Assembly: GCA_030522415.1 (NCBI GenBank)
Contig: CM060108.1
Location: forward strand, 53,546,452-53,610,451
Reading direction: 5' to 3'
DNA: 64,000 nt
From: Channallabes apus
Lineage: Eukaryota; Chordata; Actinopteri; Siluriformes; Clariidae
The notes beneath the pieces were generated by a model, which saw nothing but the letters and a program-made list of their open reading frames with translations, did no database searches and was not told where the DNA came from. This document shows positions 11,218 through 24,500 of this stretch, in pieces. A program made the translations under genes and the position numbers. Position 1 is the first letter of the stretch, and every line of letters starts with the position of its first letter.

Positions 11218-12505
11218 AGAGGTGGGTAGTAACGGGCCAGGGGTAGCTCAGTGGTTAAGGCATTGGACTACGGTTCAGAAGATCCCAGGTTCAAATCCCA
11301 CAACCACCAAGTTGCCACTGTTGGCAACTGCTCAACTGCTCAGATGCATAATGATATAAAAATGTAAGTTGCTCTGGATAAGAGCGTCTGCCAAATGCCT
11401 AAATGCAAATGTAGTAACGAGCCTTTTCATCTGTTACATTTACTTGACTAACATTTCGAAAAGAATTTACTTCTATAAGTAGTTACACTGCACCATACTT
11501 TTTCCTTGAGTAGATTTGTGAAGAAGAAACACTACATTCGGCTACATTTGACTCGTTACTTTTCTAACCATTTATTCTACACGTGCAGCTGGTGGATCTA
11601 CTGTCCATGACTGTTTCACCAATCAGAAGCAGCAACAAAAATCACATGACTCCGTCTGACTAATCAGGGCCCGGTTTCTCGATAACGCACCCTATTCGCG
11701 CGCTAAGAAGACTCTTAAGATATATCTTACGTTAAGTGATAACTTTTCTAAGAGTATTTCTCGAACTGTCTCTTAGGAGTCTTCTTAAGTCGCTGCCTCT
11801 TACGTCCGACGTTACGCGGCGCTGTCTACAGTGAAGGTCCTGAATTAGCTGACATCGGTGGCTCAGGAATCGATTTTTCACTCCTTTTGCATGACAGTGT
11901 TAAGAAAGACGGCACTTTCTATGCAAATTAAACATTGCACTAAATTCTTTTAATAGCGTTTATTTCGACATGTGTTAACTTAACAATAACATGTCATAAT
12001 AGACAAATATATAAATGAATATTAATTAATATAATATATAATATTTTCATGTGGCCGTGAAACGAACCGGGTTTACAATCATAGTTGATGGACAAACAGC
12101 TGATAACACTCTTCACCAGCTTCAGAAACAATGTGAAGTGTCAGTTGTTGGGGTTGTATAGCGCACTTATGGAATGAATACGATGAGATGACAGGGTGGA
12201 GGTTTAATACCTCTATCTCACCTACACAGGGCCGTAAGTGAAGAATTTTTGCCAGGGGTTGTACAAACATGTTTGTGTTGTCTTCTCTATCTGCCAAAAC
12301 AGACACTTCAGCATATGTGTATATACATATATACTGTATAGTATATTTACATATTAGTGTGTATATACACAAATATTTCATTATTGTAATTTCTAAAAAA
12401 GGAAAAAGAAATCGGACTTTACGATTGAAAGAGTTATCAGTACCTGAGTATCTTTTCACAGAAAACTTTTTTACTGTTACTTGAGTAAAATTTTGGATGA
12501 CTAAA
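11218..12505. mobile_element. hAT-like non-autonomous element interrupted by a SINE
   Basis: The left end reads AGAGGTGGGTAGTAACG and is followed by TTACTTGAGTA-type repeats. The right part (12473-12500) again contains TTACTTGAGTAAAATTTTGG. This pattern is typical of fish non-autonomous hAT elements. The SINE at 11235-11410 splits the left end. The right end is truncated and touches the stop codon of the minus-strand SecA-like gene at 12508. A hexamer reading AATAAA on the minus strand (11964-11959) could serve that gene. Confidence 0.55.
11235..11410 (+). mobile_element. tRNA-derived SINE with 9-bp target-site duplication
   Basis: It begins with a tRNA-like head: A-box-type GTAGCTCAGTGG and B-box-type GGTTCAAATCC. 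It ends with the tail GATAAGAGCGTCTGCCAAAT. The same nine bases, GTAGTAACG, flank it at 11226-11234 and 11411-11419, so the boundaries are firm. It carries RNA polymerase III promoter boxes but is not a functional tRNA gene. Confidence 0.9.
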
Positions 12506-12507
12506 GA

Positions 12508-15500
12508 TCAGATTTTTTTAGTTTCAGTTCTTTTCTGTGTCTGTTTTATAACATGAATGATTTCTTTGTACTCCACCGTAGACGTGTCCAGAAACATATC
12601 TTTATGCACCCAGTTTATCAGTCGAATGCTTTGGGCGTGGTCGATCAGATTGGATTTGCTGTACTTTTTCACTATGTCTTTAAATCCTCTTTTGTAGTAA
12701 TCATTTCTGTCCTTTAATTTAAGTCCAAGATTACATGTCCTGTAATGATGATGTATACCTGAGAGAAACATACAGTGATAATTCAGATTATTTCAGCCAT
12801 TATAATACATTTTATTTCAAAATATTATTAAAAAGACAGAAAATGGGTGTACCGAGATTACTCCAGATGTTTTCCGAGCATTGAGGATGGGCCATCATTA
12901 AGGAGAGCTTCAAAGCCTTTTCTGTATCTCCACTTGTGAAGGTGCTGGTCAGGAAACGTCTGAGGAACGTGAAAATGAAACAAGCACATGGATCAGTATT
13001 AAGATAATAAATGCAACCGAGTGCAGCATTAGAGACAAACCCAGATGTTGAGATGACGAAACCTGCATGCTCTGGACTCGGGGCCGTGTCCGCTGCTTAG
13101 TGCACGGCGGTGATCGGAATACAGCGTGTTCATGCAAAGCTGCATCTTTTCACTTGGGTGGTGTTTCATTTTCAACAGGAGGTAGAACATTTCTTTGTTG
13201 GTTTTGTCTAATGAAGAGGAAATCTCAGGGTTTGTTTTGATGAGGTGAAGGATTGTAGTCCATGTGCTTTGTGGTGGTATGTGCTGCGGCTCCACCACTC
13301 CTGCTGTGGGCTTCTCAAGGTCTAAAAGCCTTCAGAGTATCACACACAAGATGGGGATTTAATATTCTCAGTAACAATTAATTGGATTTGACTCTTATTG
13401 TGACTACATGAAAACACATTTATGAATAAGCTTTGTCTTGAATTTTCAAACAATTGTATTTTATATAAGAGTAAAATAAATAAATTAGTAATAATACTAT
13501 TTTATACAAGTATAAAATTACCCCTTGTGGTCGCCCACTTTTCCCAGTTTGTATTCCTCAATAATTCTTTCCGCTGTCTTGTCTTTAGTGTACTTGGTGT
13601 ACTGTTCCGAATTAAACTCTCTCGGTGCAGTTTGGATTGTAAATTTATTCAAACTGTTGGTCATGTTGAACATCTTCTGAATCTTCACAGCATCTACATA
13701 CTTATAAGGTTTTAAAAGAATCTGTAACAGAAAAAAATATCGACCATTATGTCCTTGTTAAAGGATTTGTATAGTTTGTATAAAAAAAATAATTCAGAGA
13801 ATCGAAGAGCATCAGCAAGAATGAAAGGAAAGGTGTACAGGACAGTGGTGAGACCAGCGATGCTCTACAGCTTAGAGACAGTGGCACTGAAGAAAAGACA
13901 GGAGGCAGAGCTAGAGGTAGCAGAGCTGAAGATGTTGAGGTTCTCTTTGGGAGTGACAAGGATGGATAGGATCAAGAATCAGTTCATCAGAGGGACAACC
14001 CATGTGAGATGTTTTGGAGATAAAGTCAGAGAGGTCAGATTGAGGTGGTTTGGACATGTTCAGAGGAGAGAGTGTGAATATATCGGTAGAAGGATGCTGA
14101 GGTTGGAACTGCCAGGCAGGAGGTCTAGAGGAAGACCAAAGAGGAGATTTATGGATGCAGTGAGAGAGGACATGAAGTTAGTTGGTGTGAGAGAAGAGGA
14201 TGCAGAGGATAGGGTTAGATGGAGGCAGATGATTCGCTGTGGCGACCCCTGAAAGGGAACAGCCGAAAGACAAAGAAGAAGAAGAAGAAGAAGGTATCAA
14301 ATCTTATCTCGAAAGGGCAGATGTGCTGGCAGGTTTTCACAACAACACGAAGTTTTTATGAAACATATGAAAAGTATAATGCTGGTTCTGATAGAAAGGC
14401 CTTAGATTACACAACACATCACTGCTTTGGGGGGACCTACTTAATATTAGGCTATAATGTTGTGTGCATGTCACAGGCCACTAGTCTGACTATTCCAGCG
14501 TAAAACCTAAAGCCTCATCAAAGGTAAAAAAAAAATAAATGGCAGTTAACAGCTTTAAATAGGTGACTACATGCATGGACTATTGTATGAGCGATACAGG
14601 AACTTGCATGAGCTCCTAAGCACTAAGGACACTAATCAGCAAATGTCTAGCAACTATACACCATTTTCTTACTTACCTCATCACTGACTTTCCTACGGAG
14701 CTCTTTAGCTTTCTCTAGCACATCATCCTTCGGGTTGTTAGTTGTTGCTTGAATGACAGCGTGAAAAAGACAGTTCTGATTTAAGGACCTTACAGTTTCT
14801 CGTGAACCATCAGGGCGTATGATATCAATGTGGCCACTGTGTGGGACATCTTCAGCCTTAAGGTTACGTTTCAGCTTAGTCAATATTCCTTGATTTCTGT
14901 AAAATGCAAAGAACCAAGGAGAATATATTTCTTTGAAAAAGTCATGCCTGCTAGTGATATCATCAACCAGATGTATGAATACTAGTTAAATAAAAGTAAA
15001 TAAATAAATGTTTTGTAGGCTCACCCTGGAGAAGTCTGAGGTGTTTTTCTCAGCATGAGTTTGATAATGCCAGCTGTTGGGTCAGTTCCTAGGTAAGTCT
15101 CCTCTGTGAGAAGTTTTCCTCGATCATCTGCTACAGTTATACAAATTCCTTTTCCTTGCAACAAGTCACTCTTTGTAAGGACATGGACTTCTAAAGCTGT
15201 TCCTGGCTTTTCTTGATCGTTTATATTATTCGCATAACACCTCACCTCATTTAATTCTTCTTCATTCAAAGGCCTTTCCTCACATTCAATGGCTGATTTC
15301 AGATTATAATGATGCTGCTGATTGTCAAAGAAACTTTGAGTTTCATTCCTTCCCAGCAAATTAGTAACCACTTTTACAGTAACAGTGTTTAATCTGTTCA
15401 TAAATGTTTTTGTAAACATGGATGTGGTAACACCAGAAAAACTCTCCACCATGGTTTGGGAAAGAATTTCTGAAACTAAGTCAATCAGTTCATTTTTAAG

Positions 15501-18500
15501 ACGTTCAACATCTTCAAGTTTGTCCCTTCCATCATTATCATATGTCTCAAATATTGGATTCTCTTTAATAGACTTTAAAAATGCAGGAACAAAGTTTGTG
15601 TCAATGGTCTGTTTGGTAGGAATGGAGAAATTCATTTTATAAATGGAGGTGGACAAGCTTGCAGTACTCAAAAGTGTCTTAATACAAGTATAAGGTTTGT
15701 CTGCAACAAACACTGCTGCCATGTCCCACAGCTTTGACAGTGTTTGAATGGTCTTTCGGACTTGGTTGCAGTTTATTATCAGGCTGCTAATTATATTTTT
15801 AGTATTACACTCAACATACTCAATAATTTGCTTCTCCAAGTGGTTGCTAATCCTGTAGCCAGACTCTTTATTTAAGGCAGCCTTTGGGATTCCGGAACTG
15901 ATGAAATCTAAAAGTGCTTGAACAAATTGTTTATTCTGTTGCAGTGCAGAACGTATAGATTTCATGAAAGTAAGTCGAAATCCTTGCTTGAAAGTTTTTT
16001 TAACTGTCACATCAGTTTTGTTCAAAGCAGTGTCAACTCCCTGAATAGCCAGTTCCTGTAAAGCATACACACTTGCTTTTTGTAAGTTCAGTTTAGCCAC
16101 ATTGGATGTGATGTTCTTCAGGGAAACTGATGATACTGAAGCTTTAACTGTCATACCAGTGGACATGAACAGGTTTGTTCCTGAACGGAGGGCACTCCCT
16201 GCTATATTTTGTAATGATTTAGTGCCACGTAATATACCATTTCCTGCACTTGTCACAGACGAGAAAGATCTTTTGAAAACACTGAACCCTCCACAGACCA
16301 ATGATGTTCCTATACTTATTGCTTTAGATATTGCCCATGATGCCCAATTAAAATCACCATTTATCATACCCATGACTCCACTGATCATATCAGACACACC
16401 ATCAGAGATCAAAGCGAGAGCAAATGAAGATATGTAACCAGATGTCAGGCCACACATCAGAACTCCCACTACAACCTGAATCACACCGAGAAAACAACAA
16501 ATCAGAGCATCAAATGAGAACTTGGGCTTTTCCTTCAGTTCAAACATGACTGCAAGGCCATAATTACGAAAGAGACCAAGTTCATTAGAAGACACAAAAT
16601 CCTCCTTAGCTGATAAACTGTAAAGAGTCAAGTCCACAGTTATAAAGTCTCCTTTGCCTAATCCAAGCAGGCCAAGTATTTTCCTAATATTTTGCTTCCA
16701 TGAGTTAAATATGTTCATCCTTGCCTGCATTTGTAATTGAAAGTTACAGCTGCCACTGTGGTGTGGTTCAAAGTCTTGAGTCACAGACAAGTAATAGAAG
16801 CTTAGTGTGTTGGTCATTTCTAATACATAAACATCTAATGCTTTTTCTGCCTCCTCGAGTAAGGAACATGCCTCACATTTGTAGCCCTTTCTAGCCATGT
16901 TAATGGTAATGTAGGCCTGATTGTACAGTGCAACAGCTCTGTAGTAATGGTCTGACTCAGAGGCTCTTTCCCAGTAAAATTTTGCTCCATAGTCACACTT
17001 AGTTTTGTTTTGAATATGCAGGGCAGTTCGTCCTAAAGCCTGCTGGATGTGATCATAAAAGTTTTCACTTTGTCCTTGTAGAAGTTTGTTAAGTGTATCC
17101 TGCAAATGCTGCATGAGGTCTTTTTTCAGTCCAGTGAGATCATTCTGTATGTTAATCTGTTCTGTGTGAAGAATCAGCCACATACCCCATGACTCCTTCA
17201 AAGCGTTCAGTGCTGGGTGATAGTCCATCTTACTCTGAAAGGACTCAAAGTAACCAGGGACATTTTTTACTTTCACTTCAAAGAGGTCTGTCTTCTCTTC
17301 TGTACTGTAATGCTTGTCAAAGTCACTAAGGAACTGACAAAATGTGGAGAACAGCTCTTCCTTCATTTCAATTTCAGCTAGTTTCTCCGTCTCCATGTCT
17401 TTTATTCGATTAAGCTCAAACTCTTCTCTGAGTTCCCTCATGACTTCAATAGAATGACCTCTGTAGGCCATGGGTAGACGATCATGGTTCAGGATTAATT
17501 GGACCATTCCCGGTGTGCCTTTTCGACCTGTTCTTCCAAAGACCTGTTTCTCAACTCTGCGGTTATTGGGGAAGTAGGTGAGTAATACAAAGAGACCACC
17601 GGCGTGGTTAACCTCCTCTGTAACCTTAATGTCTGTTCCTCGTCCTCCAAGGTTGGTGGTAATGATGATATGACCCTTGTTGAACTCCTGGTTCTCTATG
17701 TTGTGACACTCACTCATCGTGTACATGGTAACTGAAAGTTTGGTTCCTGCCATTTTGGCATTGAGCTCATTTGCAGTGTTGACGTCCTCACACACGACTA
17801 GCATCACCTGTCCTCTGTTAGAGACTTTTGAGACTGTGGCACAAAGAGTTTGGATCCATTGTTCTGTACCTCCCCTCACCTGGACTGCAGGCAGCTCAGT
17901 AACCTTTTGACGCTGATGAGCTGGTATGATGTAACTGTCAGTTTTGTAATGCCTTGCCAGGAAATTCTTATCTACATCTCCCCCCAATGTTCCAGAAACA
18001 CCAAGTATCCCTTTTCCACTGAGATATCTTTTAAAGAAATGTGAATTTGACATGTAGTTTGTCACATTTGATAATGGCGATAAAGATAACTGATGCTTCA
18101 TCTCCAGAAATTGTTGTAGTCCCTCACCCCACCGTTTCCTTTTCTCCAACGTTCCACTGGCCTGAAAGTCCACTGGGATTATTGCATGGTACATGTGTTG
18201 ATCTTCTTCACTAACGTCTATTCCCTGAGCACTAAGAGATCTCTCGATCATGTACTCTCTACCTTTGGTCATCTTAATGGCCTTCAGTGCATTCTCAACA
18301 AACACTGGCAGCTGATTTTCCAGGTATTTCTCTAAAAAAGAAGGGATTACAAGGGTGTATTTTTCTTTTTCTGAACTGCATTGTTTAGAATATATAATCT
18401 TGGATTTTAACTCGCTAATGGTGGCTTCAACAAACAAATCTTCAGACAAGATCTCACAAGCTTTTCCATTTTCCAGTAAAAGCATGTTGATGTTTTGGTC

Positions 18501-21500
18501 AGTTTTTCTCTTTTGCTTTCCAAACTGAACAGCATTCCTAGTTTCTGACTGATATGTATAACAGTTAAATGCCACCTTGTGCTCCATTCCCATCTCAAGA
18601 ACACTGAGCAGGTCATACTGTTGTTCTATCCCTGTTTTGGCCATGATTGTCTTCCATGCCTCATTTTCCATAGTTCCATGCTCTTTTCCTCCTTCATCAT
18701 TAATAGAGACCTTCAAGTTATCGAAGTCTTTCTCTGAGTAAAAGCCTAGTTCAATTCCTGGCAACAAAATTTCCAGCGGTGAAAATGTCTCACTTGTATC
18801 TGAACCAATCATTGATATCAGTGCAGCTGTGTGAAAATTCTGGACTCTTGTTGTCCACATGATATCTCCTGTCTCTCCCACCTCAATTGGTCGACATGCA
18901 GATATCTTGGCCCAGATGCCTGCAAGGACCTGCTCCAAATGCTGGAGGCCACTGCACTCATGGGACAGAAAAGTTATTTGAACTCCATTATCCAAGGTCA
19001 TGTAGTCCACCTCATCCACAAGAACCAGTTCAAACCTTCTGTCACCTCGAGTTGTTTTCTTTTCAAACTCTTGTTTCAGTGTATCTGCTGCAAAATTCCC
19101 AACAGTACTGTAAATGATTTGTTGTCTGTATGCTTCCTGAGTTAGTTTCTCTAGTTCTTCAGATGAGACATCATTCAGTAATGGAGGAACAGCAGATGAT
19201 GTTATTCCAAACATGCTGTACAGTCTGTTCCATTCCTCTAAATCACGATATGCGAGGACCGGGGAGCTCGTCACAATATCCACCTTTACACCCCGAATGG
19301 CATGGATAGTAGCAAGCATGGCTAAGATACAGGATTTCCCTTCACCTGTCCCAATTTCAAGGAGACAACCTGTATGCGTTTGTGACTTTGGGAGCAGGAA
19401 AACAATCAAGGTTGCAAGTTGCGTTAATCTGGGAAGATATCCTTCAATTACTATTTCATTTTTACCCTTTTGAACTGTGACCACGGAGCACATTTTTACT
19501 GCCACTGACATTCCTACTACTACACTTTTGAGAAGTTGTCTGTCTGGATTGTTAAAGTCCAGTTCTTTTACCATTTTCTTTACCTCCTGAATTTTGTTTG
19601 GACTGAGAACAGCTGTGTTGTGTTTACAAAGCTCTATTTCTAGATACCTAAGAACATCCTCTAGTACTGTCAGGACATTCTCAGGATAGCGGTCTTTGTG
19701 CATTTCACTAATGATAGTGTCAGCATTTTTGTCTTTCTCTTTGTCAACATGAATTTTTATCCATCTGAGGGGATCAGGTGAATCCAAAGCACGGACTACA
19801 GTCCCATACTCCAGCTTGTAGGTCTGTGCAATGTGAAGTATTGACTGCACTTGTTCTTTGTCTTTGCCAAAAACCTTTCTCATGAAATCAGTTATTTCTG
19901 CCAGTTTCCATGTGTTGTTAAATGCAACCTGACACAGAGTTTCTTTACTCTCTGTAGACATATGCGGATCAGTTTGAAGGATGCTGTGTAAAAGATTAAA
20001 AGCAAGTGATGGATGGTCATGTTGCAACAGTTCGAGCAGATCCATGAGGAAGTCCCGGTCATGTTTATGTGTGTGGTCATCTTCATTCTTCTCAAAAACT
20101 AAACACATTACTGCCTCAAGTAGAGTCAGTCTATCATGTAGATGCAGAGTCTCATAACCAACTGCAGTGTCAAAGGAAAACACACAGCCACTGGACAGGT
20201 TGTGTTTCTTACAAAACTCCACCATTAGGCCATTTTGCAGAGTTTTCATTCTGTCTGCTAATGTCTCTTCTGAATCATCATCATCATCATCATCATCAGT
20301 GATCTCATATTCTAACACAAGTTCCATGAACCTCTTCTTTATTTCTGAAACCTGTATGAAAGAAAACAATATCACATAACAGTCCTCATCTGAAGCACAT
20401 TTTAATCTGTAGATAATATTTTTCTTTAAGCAAGTCTCAATAATATAAAGATGTTACCTCATCTTTATCACTGCCAGCTTCTAGTGGCTGTCGCATTATA
20501 TGAGTTTGGTGATGAAACTCATGGCCTCTCAGCTTCTGATTCTGCTTCAGTGTCTCTGTGGCTCGTGAAAGCTTCTTAGCAGCGAGCTCACTTTCCCTTT
20601 TAATCTGTTCCTCAATTCTTCTTTCACGTTCAAGCTGGGCCTGATGCCGCTGCTCTTCATCGCGTCTACGATTTTCCTCTTTTTCTCGTGCATCATCTTC
20701 AATTCTCTCTGGTTAAAGAGAAATTTTTATAAAATATATTAAACAATCTTATCATAAGAATATATTTAACACGTTGAATGAGCAATTTTCAGGGTTGTCC
20801 CATAGCAACACATGGCCTTGGCCACTTTGGGCCACTTCATTTGTTTTTGAGACTTTTATATTGACTCAATGTTTCATGATTCACATTTCATTTTCATAGG
20901 TGGATTCAGTTTTGTCAAGATTAGTTTTTTTATTTAAGCTATATGCCTTTACTGTCGCTCGTTCTCCATCTGTTTTCAAAACTATTTAGTCTTTTTTTTT
21001 GGTTTTTATTTGTTTATATGACTTTTCTGTTCATAATGAATTTTTTTGCATTGTACTTTTTGCATTTATTTTTAATACATTATCTACACTGTGTTTGTGA
21101 CCAGATTTATGACTTGTACCCCCATAAATATATTTAAAGTCCTTTTTAAAAAATATATTATTATTTACTTTTTGGACGAAGCACTGTCGCCTTGCACCTC
21201 CAAGGTCCGGGTTCGATTCCCGGCCAGGCTCGATTCCCGTCTCTGTGTGCATGGAGTTTGCATGTTCTCCCCGTGCTTGGTGGGTTTCCTCCGGGTTCTC
21301 CGGTTTCCTCCCACAGTCCAAAGACATGCAGATTAGGCTAATTGGCGTTCCCAAATTGACCATAGTGTGTGAATGAGTGTGTGTGTGTGTGTGTGTGCTC
21401 TGCGATAGATTGGCACGCTGTCCAGGGTGTACCCTGCCTCGTGCCCTGAGTCTCCTGGGATAGGCTCCAGGTCCCCGCGACCCTAAATACAAGATAAAGC

Positions 21501-24500
21501 GGTATAGAAGATGAATGAATGACTTTTTGTACGAAGTAATGCCTGATGTCTATATTCGTCCTGAGTTCTGTCCTGTAATCCATGTTATCCTTGTCTAAGC
21601 CCTGTTAGGCATGGTCGAGTGTCACCTGCATGTGGAGAAAGGCCAATTGAGTCAACAGGTATTAGTTTATTAGTGTCTTTCACCTGTAGTGTTTATGTAT
21701 TGGTGTAATATATGTTGACAAGGGAGAGAGAAAGACCATGGCTGTGCAGCACAGAAATGCAAAAGTCTGTCTGTGTGGATGTGTGTACACTCATTACTTA
21801 TATATATATAAGTACTGCAGAGACTCCTGCAGTTGCAGTCCAGGGGTGCACCAGGTAGGGGAAAAAACAACAACCCCAAGCCTTCCTGCACTTTGCACTG
21901 GCAATATTGGGCTGGCCCAAATCCCAAAGCTCAGCATGTCGTCTTCCTTGTTTTAATCTGTAATGTTTAAATGAAATACATTTTGCGTAAATATTACTTT
22001 TTATTTATGCACAGGTGTATTATGTTTGATCTGCATTATTTCGAGAGGCAATGACTTTCTGGTGAAGTATGTCTGCATTTTTATTGATCAAATCGGACGC
22101 GTTTATCAGCCTTTTGATAAAAACGGTGCCTTTTGTAAAGTGAAAGTACGAGACACGAGTTCACGCATGCCGATGAACAGCTTTATTTCAGTCATAATTT
22201 CACATTCCAGCTATTATTTCCAGCCGTGGTCAAATAATGTATGAGATAATTATTTAATGCTGGACACAAACAGCAAAAAAGCAAGATGATTAAAACAAGA
22301 AATGAAGACATGCTGAGCTTCAGTTCATTGTGATGCGAACAAAAGGCCTAGGGAGGAAACGGTAGAGTGGCTGCCAGATGGAAGCCCATCTGGAGTTTGC
22401 CAAAAGGCACCTGAAGGACTCTCGGACAATGAGAAAGAAAATTCTCACGTCTGATGAGACTCTCTGGCCACTCTACCATATTGGCCTGATTGGTGGATTG
22501 CTGCAGAGTTGGTTGTCCTTCTGGAAGGTTCTCCTCTCTCCACAGAGGACCTCTGGAGCGCTGACAGAGTGACCATCGCGTTCTTGGTCACATCCCTGAC
22601 TAAGGCCCTTCTCCCCTGATCGCTCAATTTAGATGGCCAACCAGCTCTAGGAAGAGTCCTTTCTCGGAGGTCTACAGACAATTCCTTTGACTTCATGCTT
22701 GGTTTGTGCTGTCAACTGTGGGACCTTATAGAGACAGGTATGTGCCTTTCCAAATCATGTCCAATCAACTGAATTTACCACAGGTGGACTCCAATTAATC
22801 TGCAGAAACATATTAAGGATGATCAGGGGAAACAGGATGTGCCTGAGCTCAATTTTGCAAAGGCTGTGAATACTTATGTGCATGTGCTTTCTCAATTTTT
22901 TTATTTTTAATAAAAGTAAACTTTTTTTCATGTTGTCATTATGGGGTGTTGTGTGTAGAATTCAGAGGGAAAAAATGAATTTAATCCATTTTAGAATAAG
23001 GCTGTGACATGACATAAAATGTGGACAAAGTGATGCGCTGTAAATACTTTCCGGATGCACTGTATGTACATTTATAATTTTGTTCATGCATGTCTTCTGA
23101 TGGTGCTCAATGTCGACACATTTTAACATTTTAAATAAGATGTGTTGGCATATTCACGAATCAGGACATTCGCATAGTTAATACTATCAGGAAATGAATT
23201 GAGGCATTGCCATGTCTTACATTGTTTTGTCCCAGTTAAGACATTACAAGAATTATATAAGAAACTTATTAAGAATTTTAAAGCACAATTATGGGCATCT
23301 CTTTTCATCATTATGAAAATAATATTAAGCACATATACACACATTCATCATAAAAGATCTGCTGTAACACATAATAAAATTCTTGTTTGCATCAGCATTG
23401 GAAAAAATATTGTTTTAGGCTAACTAATGATTGTACTTGGTCTGGCTTTTAGATAAAGTCCTTATCAGTATGTAGACTTAAATGGTGATTATTCTGCATG
23501 TTCTCTAGTGGAGTTTGGCGTTCCGCAGGGTTCAGTTTTAGGCCCACTGCTTTTTTCCCTTTACATGCTTCCTCTGGGCAACATAATCTGTAAGCATGGT
23601 ATTAGTTTTCATTGTTGTGCTGATGACACACAGCTATACGTCTCAACAAAACCTGATGAGAAAAACCATCTTACTAAAGTTGAGCAATGTGTGCAGGACA
23701 TAAGAAATTGGATGCTAATTAACTTCCTTCTGCTTAATCCGGATAAGACGGAAGTTCTAGTCATAGGACCGCATACAGCTAGGAGTAAAATCTTAGATCA
23801 CACCGTAACTTTAGATGGCCTTTCTGTTCCATCAAGTGCAACAGTAAAAGACCTCGGCGTGATTATAGATTCCAGCCTTTCATTTGAAGCTCATGTAGAT
23901 AATATCACCAGGATAGCATTCTTTCACCTCAGAAATATTGCCAAGATAAGAAATATATTGTCGCTAAACGATGCAGAAAAACTAGTTCATGCTTTTATCA
24001 CTTCTAGGTTGGACTATTGTAATGCCTTACTGTCTGGTTGTTCAGTTAGGTGCATAAACAAGCTTCAACTAGTCCAGATTGCAGCAGTGAGAGTCCTCAC
24101 TAGAACCAGAAGATATGAGCACATCACCCCTATCCTATCTTCACTACATTGGCTCCCTGTGAAATTTCGCATTGATTTTAAAATACTACTCTTGACATAT
24201 AAAGCATTAAATGGTCTCGCGCCGCAGTATCTGAGCGAACTGCTAGTGTCTTACGATCCGCCACGCCTACTTCGATCAAAGGATGCAGGCTGCTTGTCAG
24301 TACCGCGTATTATGAAAACTACAGCTGGGGGCAGAGCTTTTTCTTACAAAGCCCCAAAATTATGGAATAGTCTTCCAAATAGTGTTCGGGACTCAGACAC
24401 AGTCTCAGTGTTTAAGTCTAGGCTAAAAACCTATTTATTTAGCCAAGCATTTTTATAAATAGATTTGCCATAAGGTAAAGGAGCAGATCTGGGGGACTCA

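Noticed and set aside
11235..11410. Functional tRNA gene
   Set aside because: It has A/B-box-like motifs but no cloverleaf, and a SINE tail and target-site duplication.
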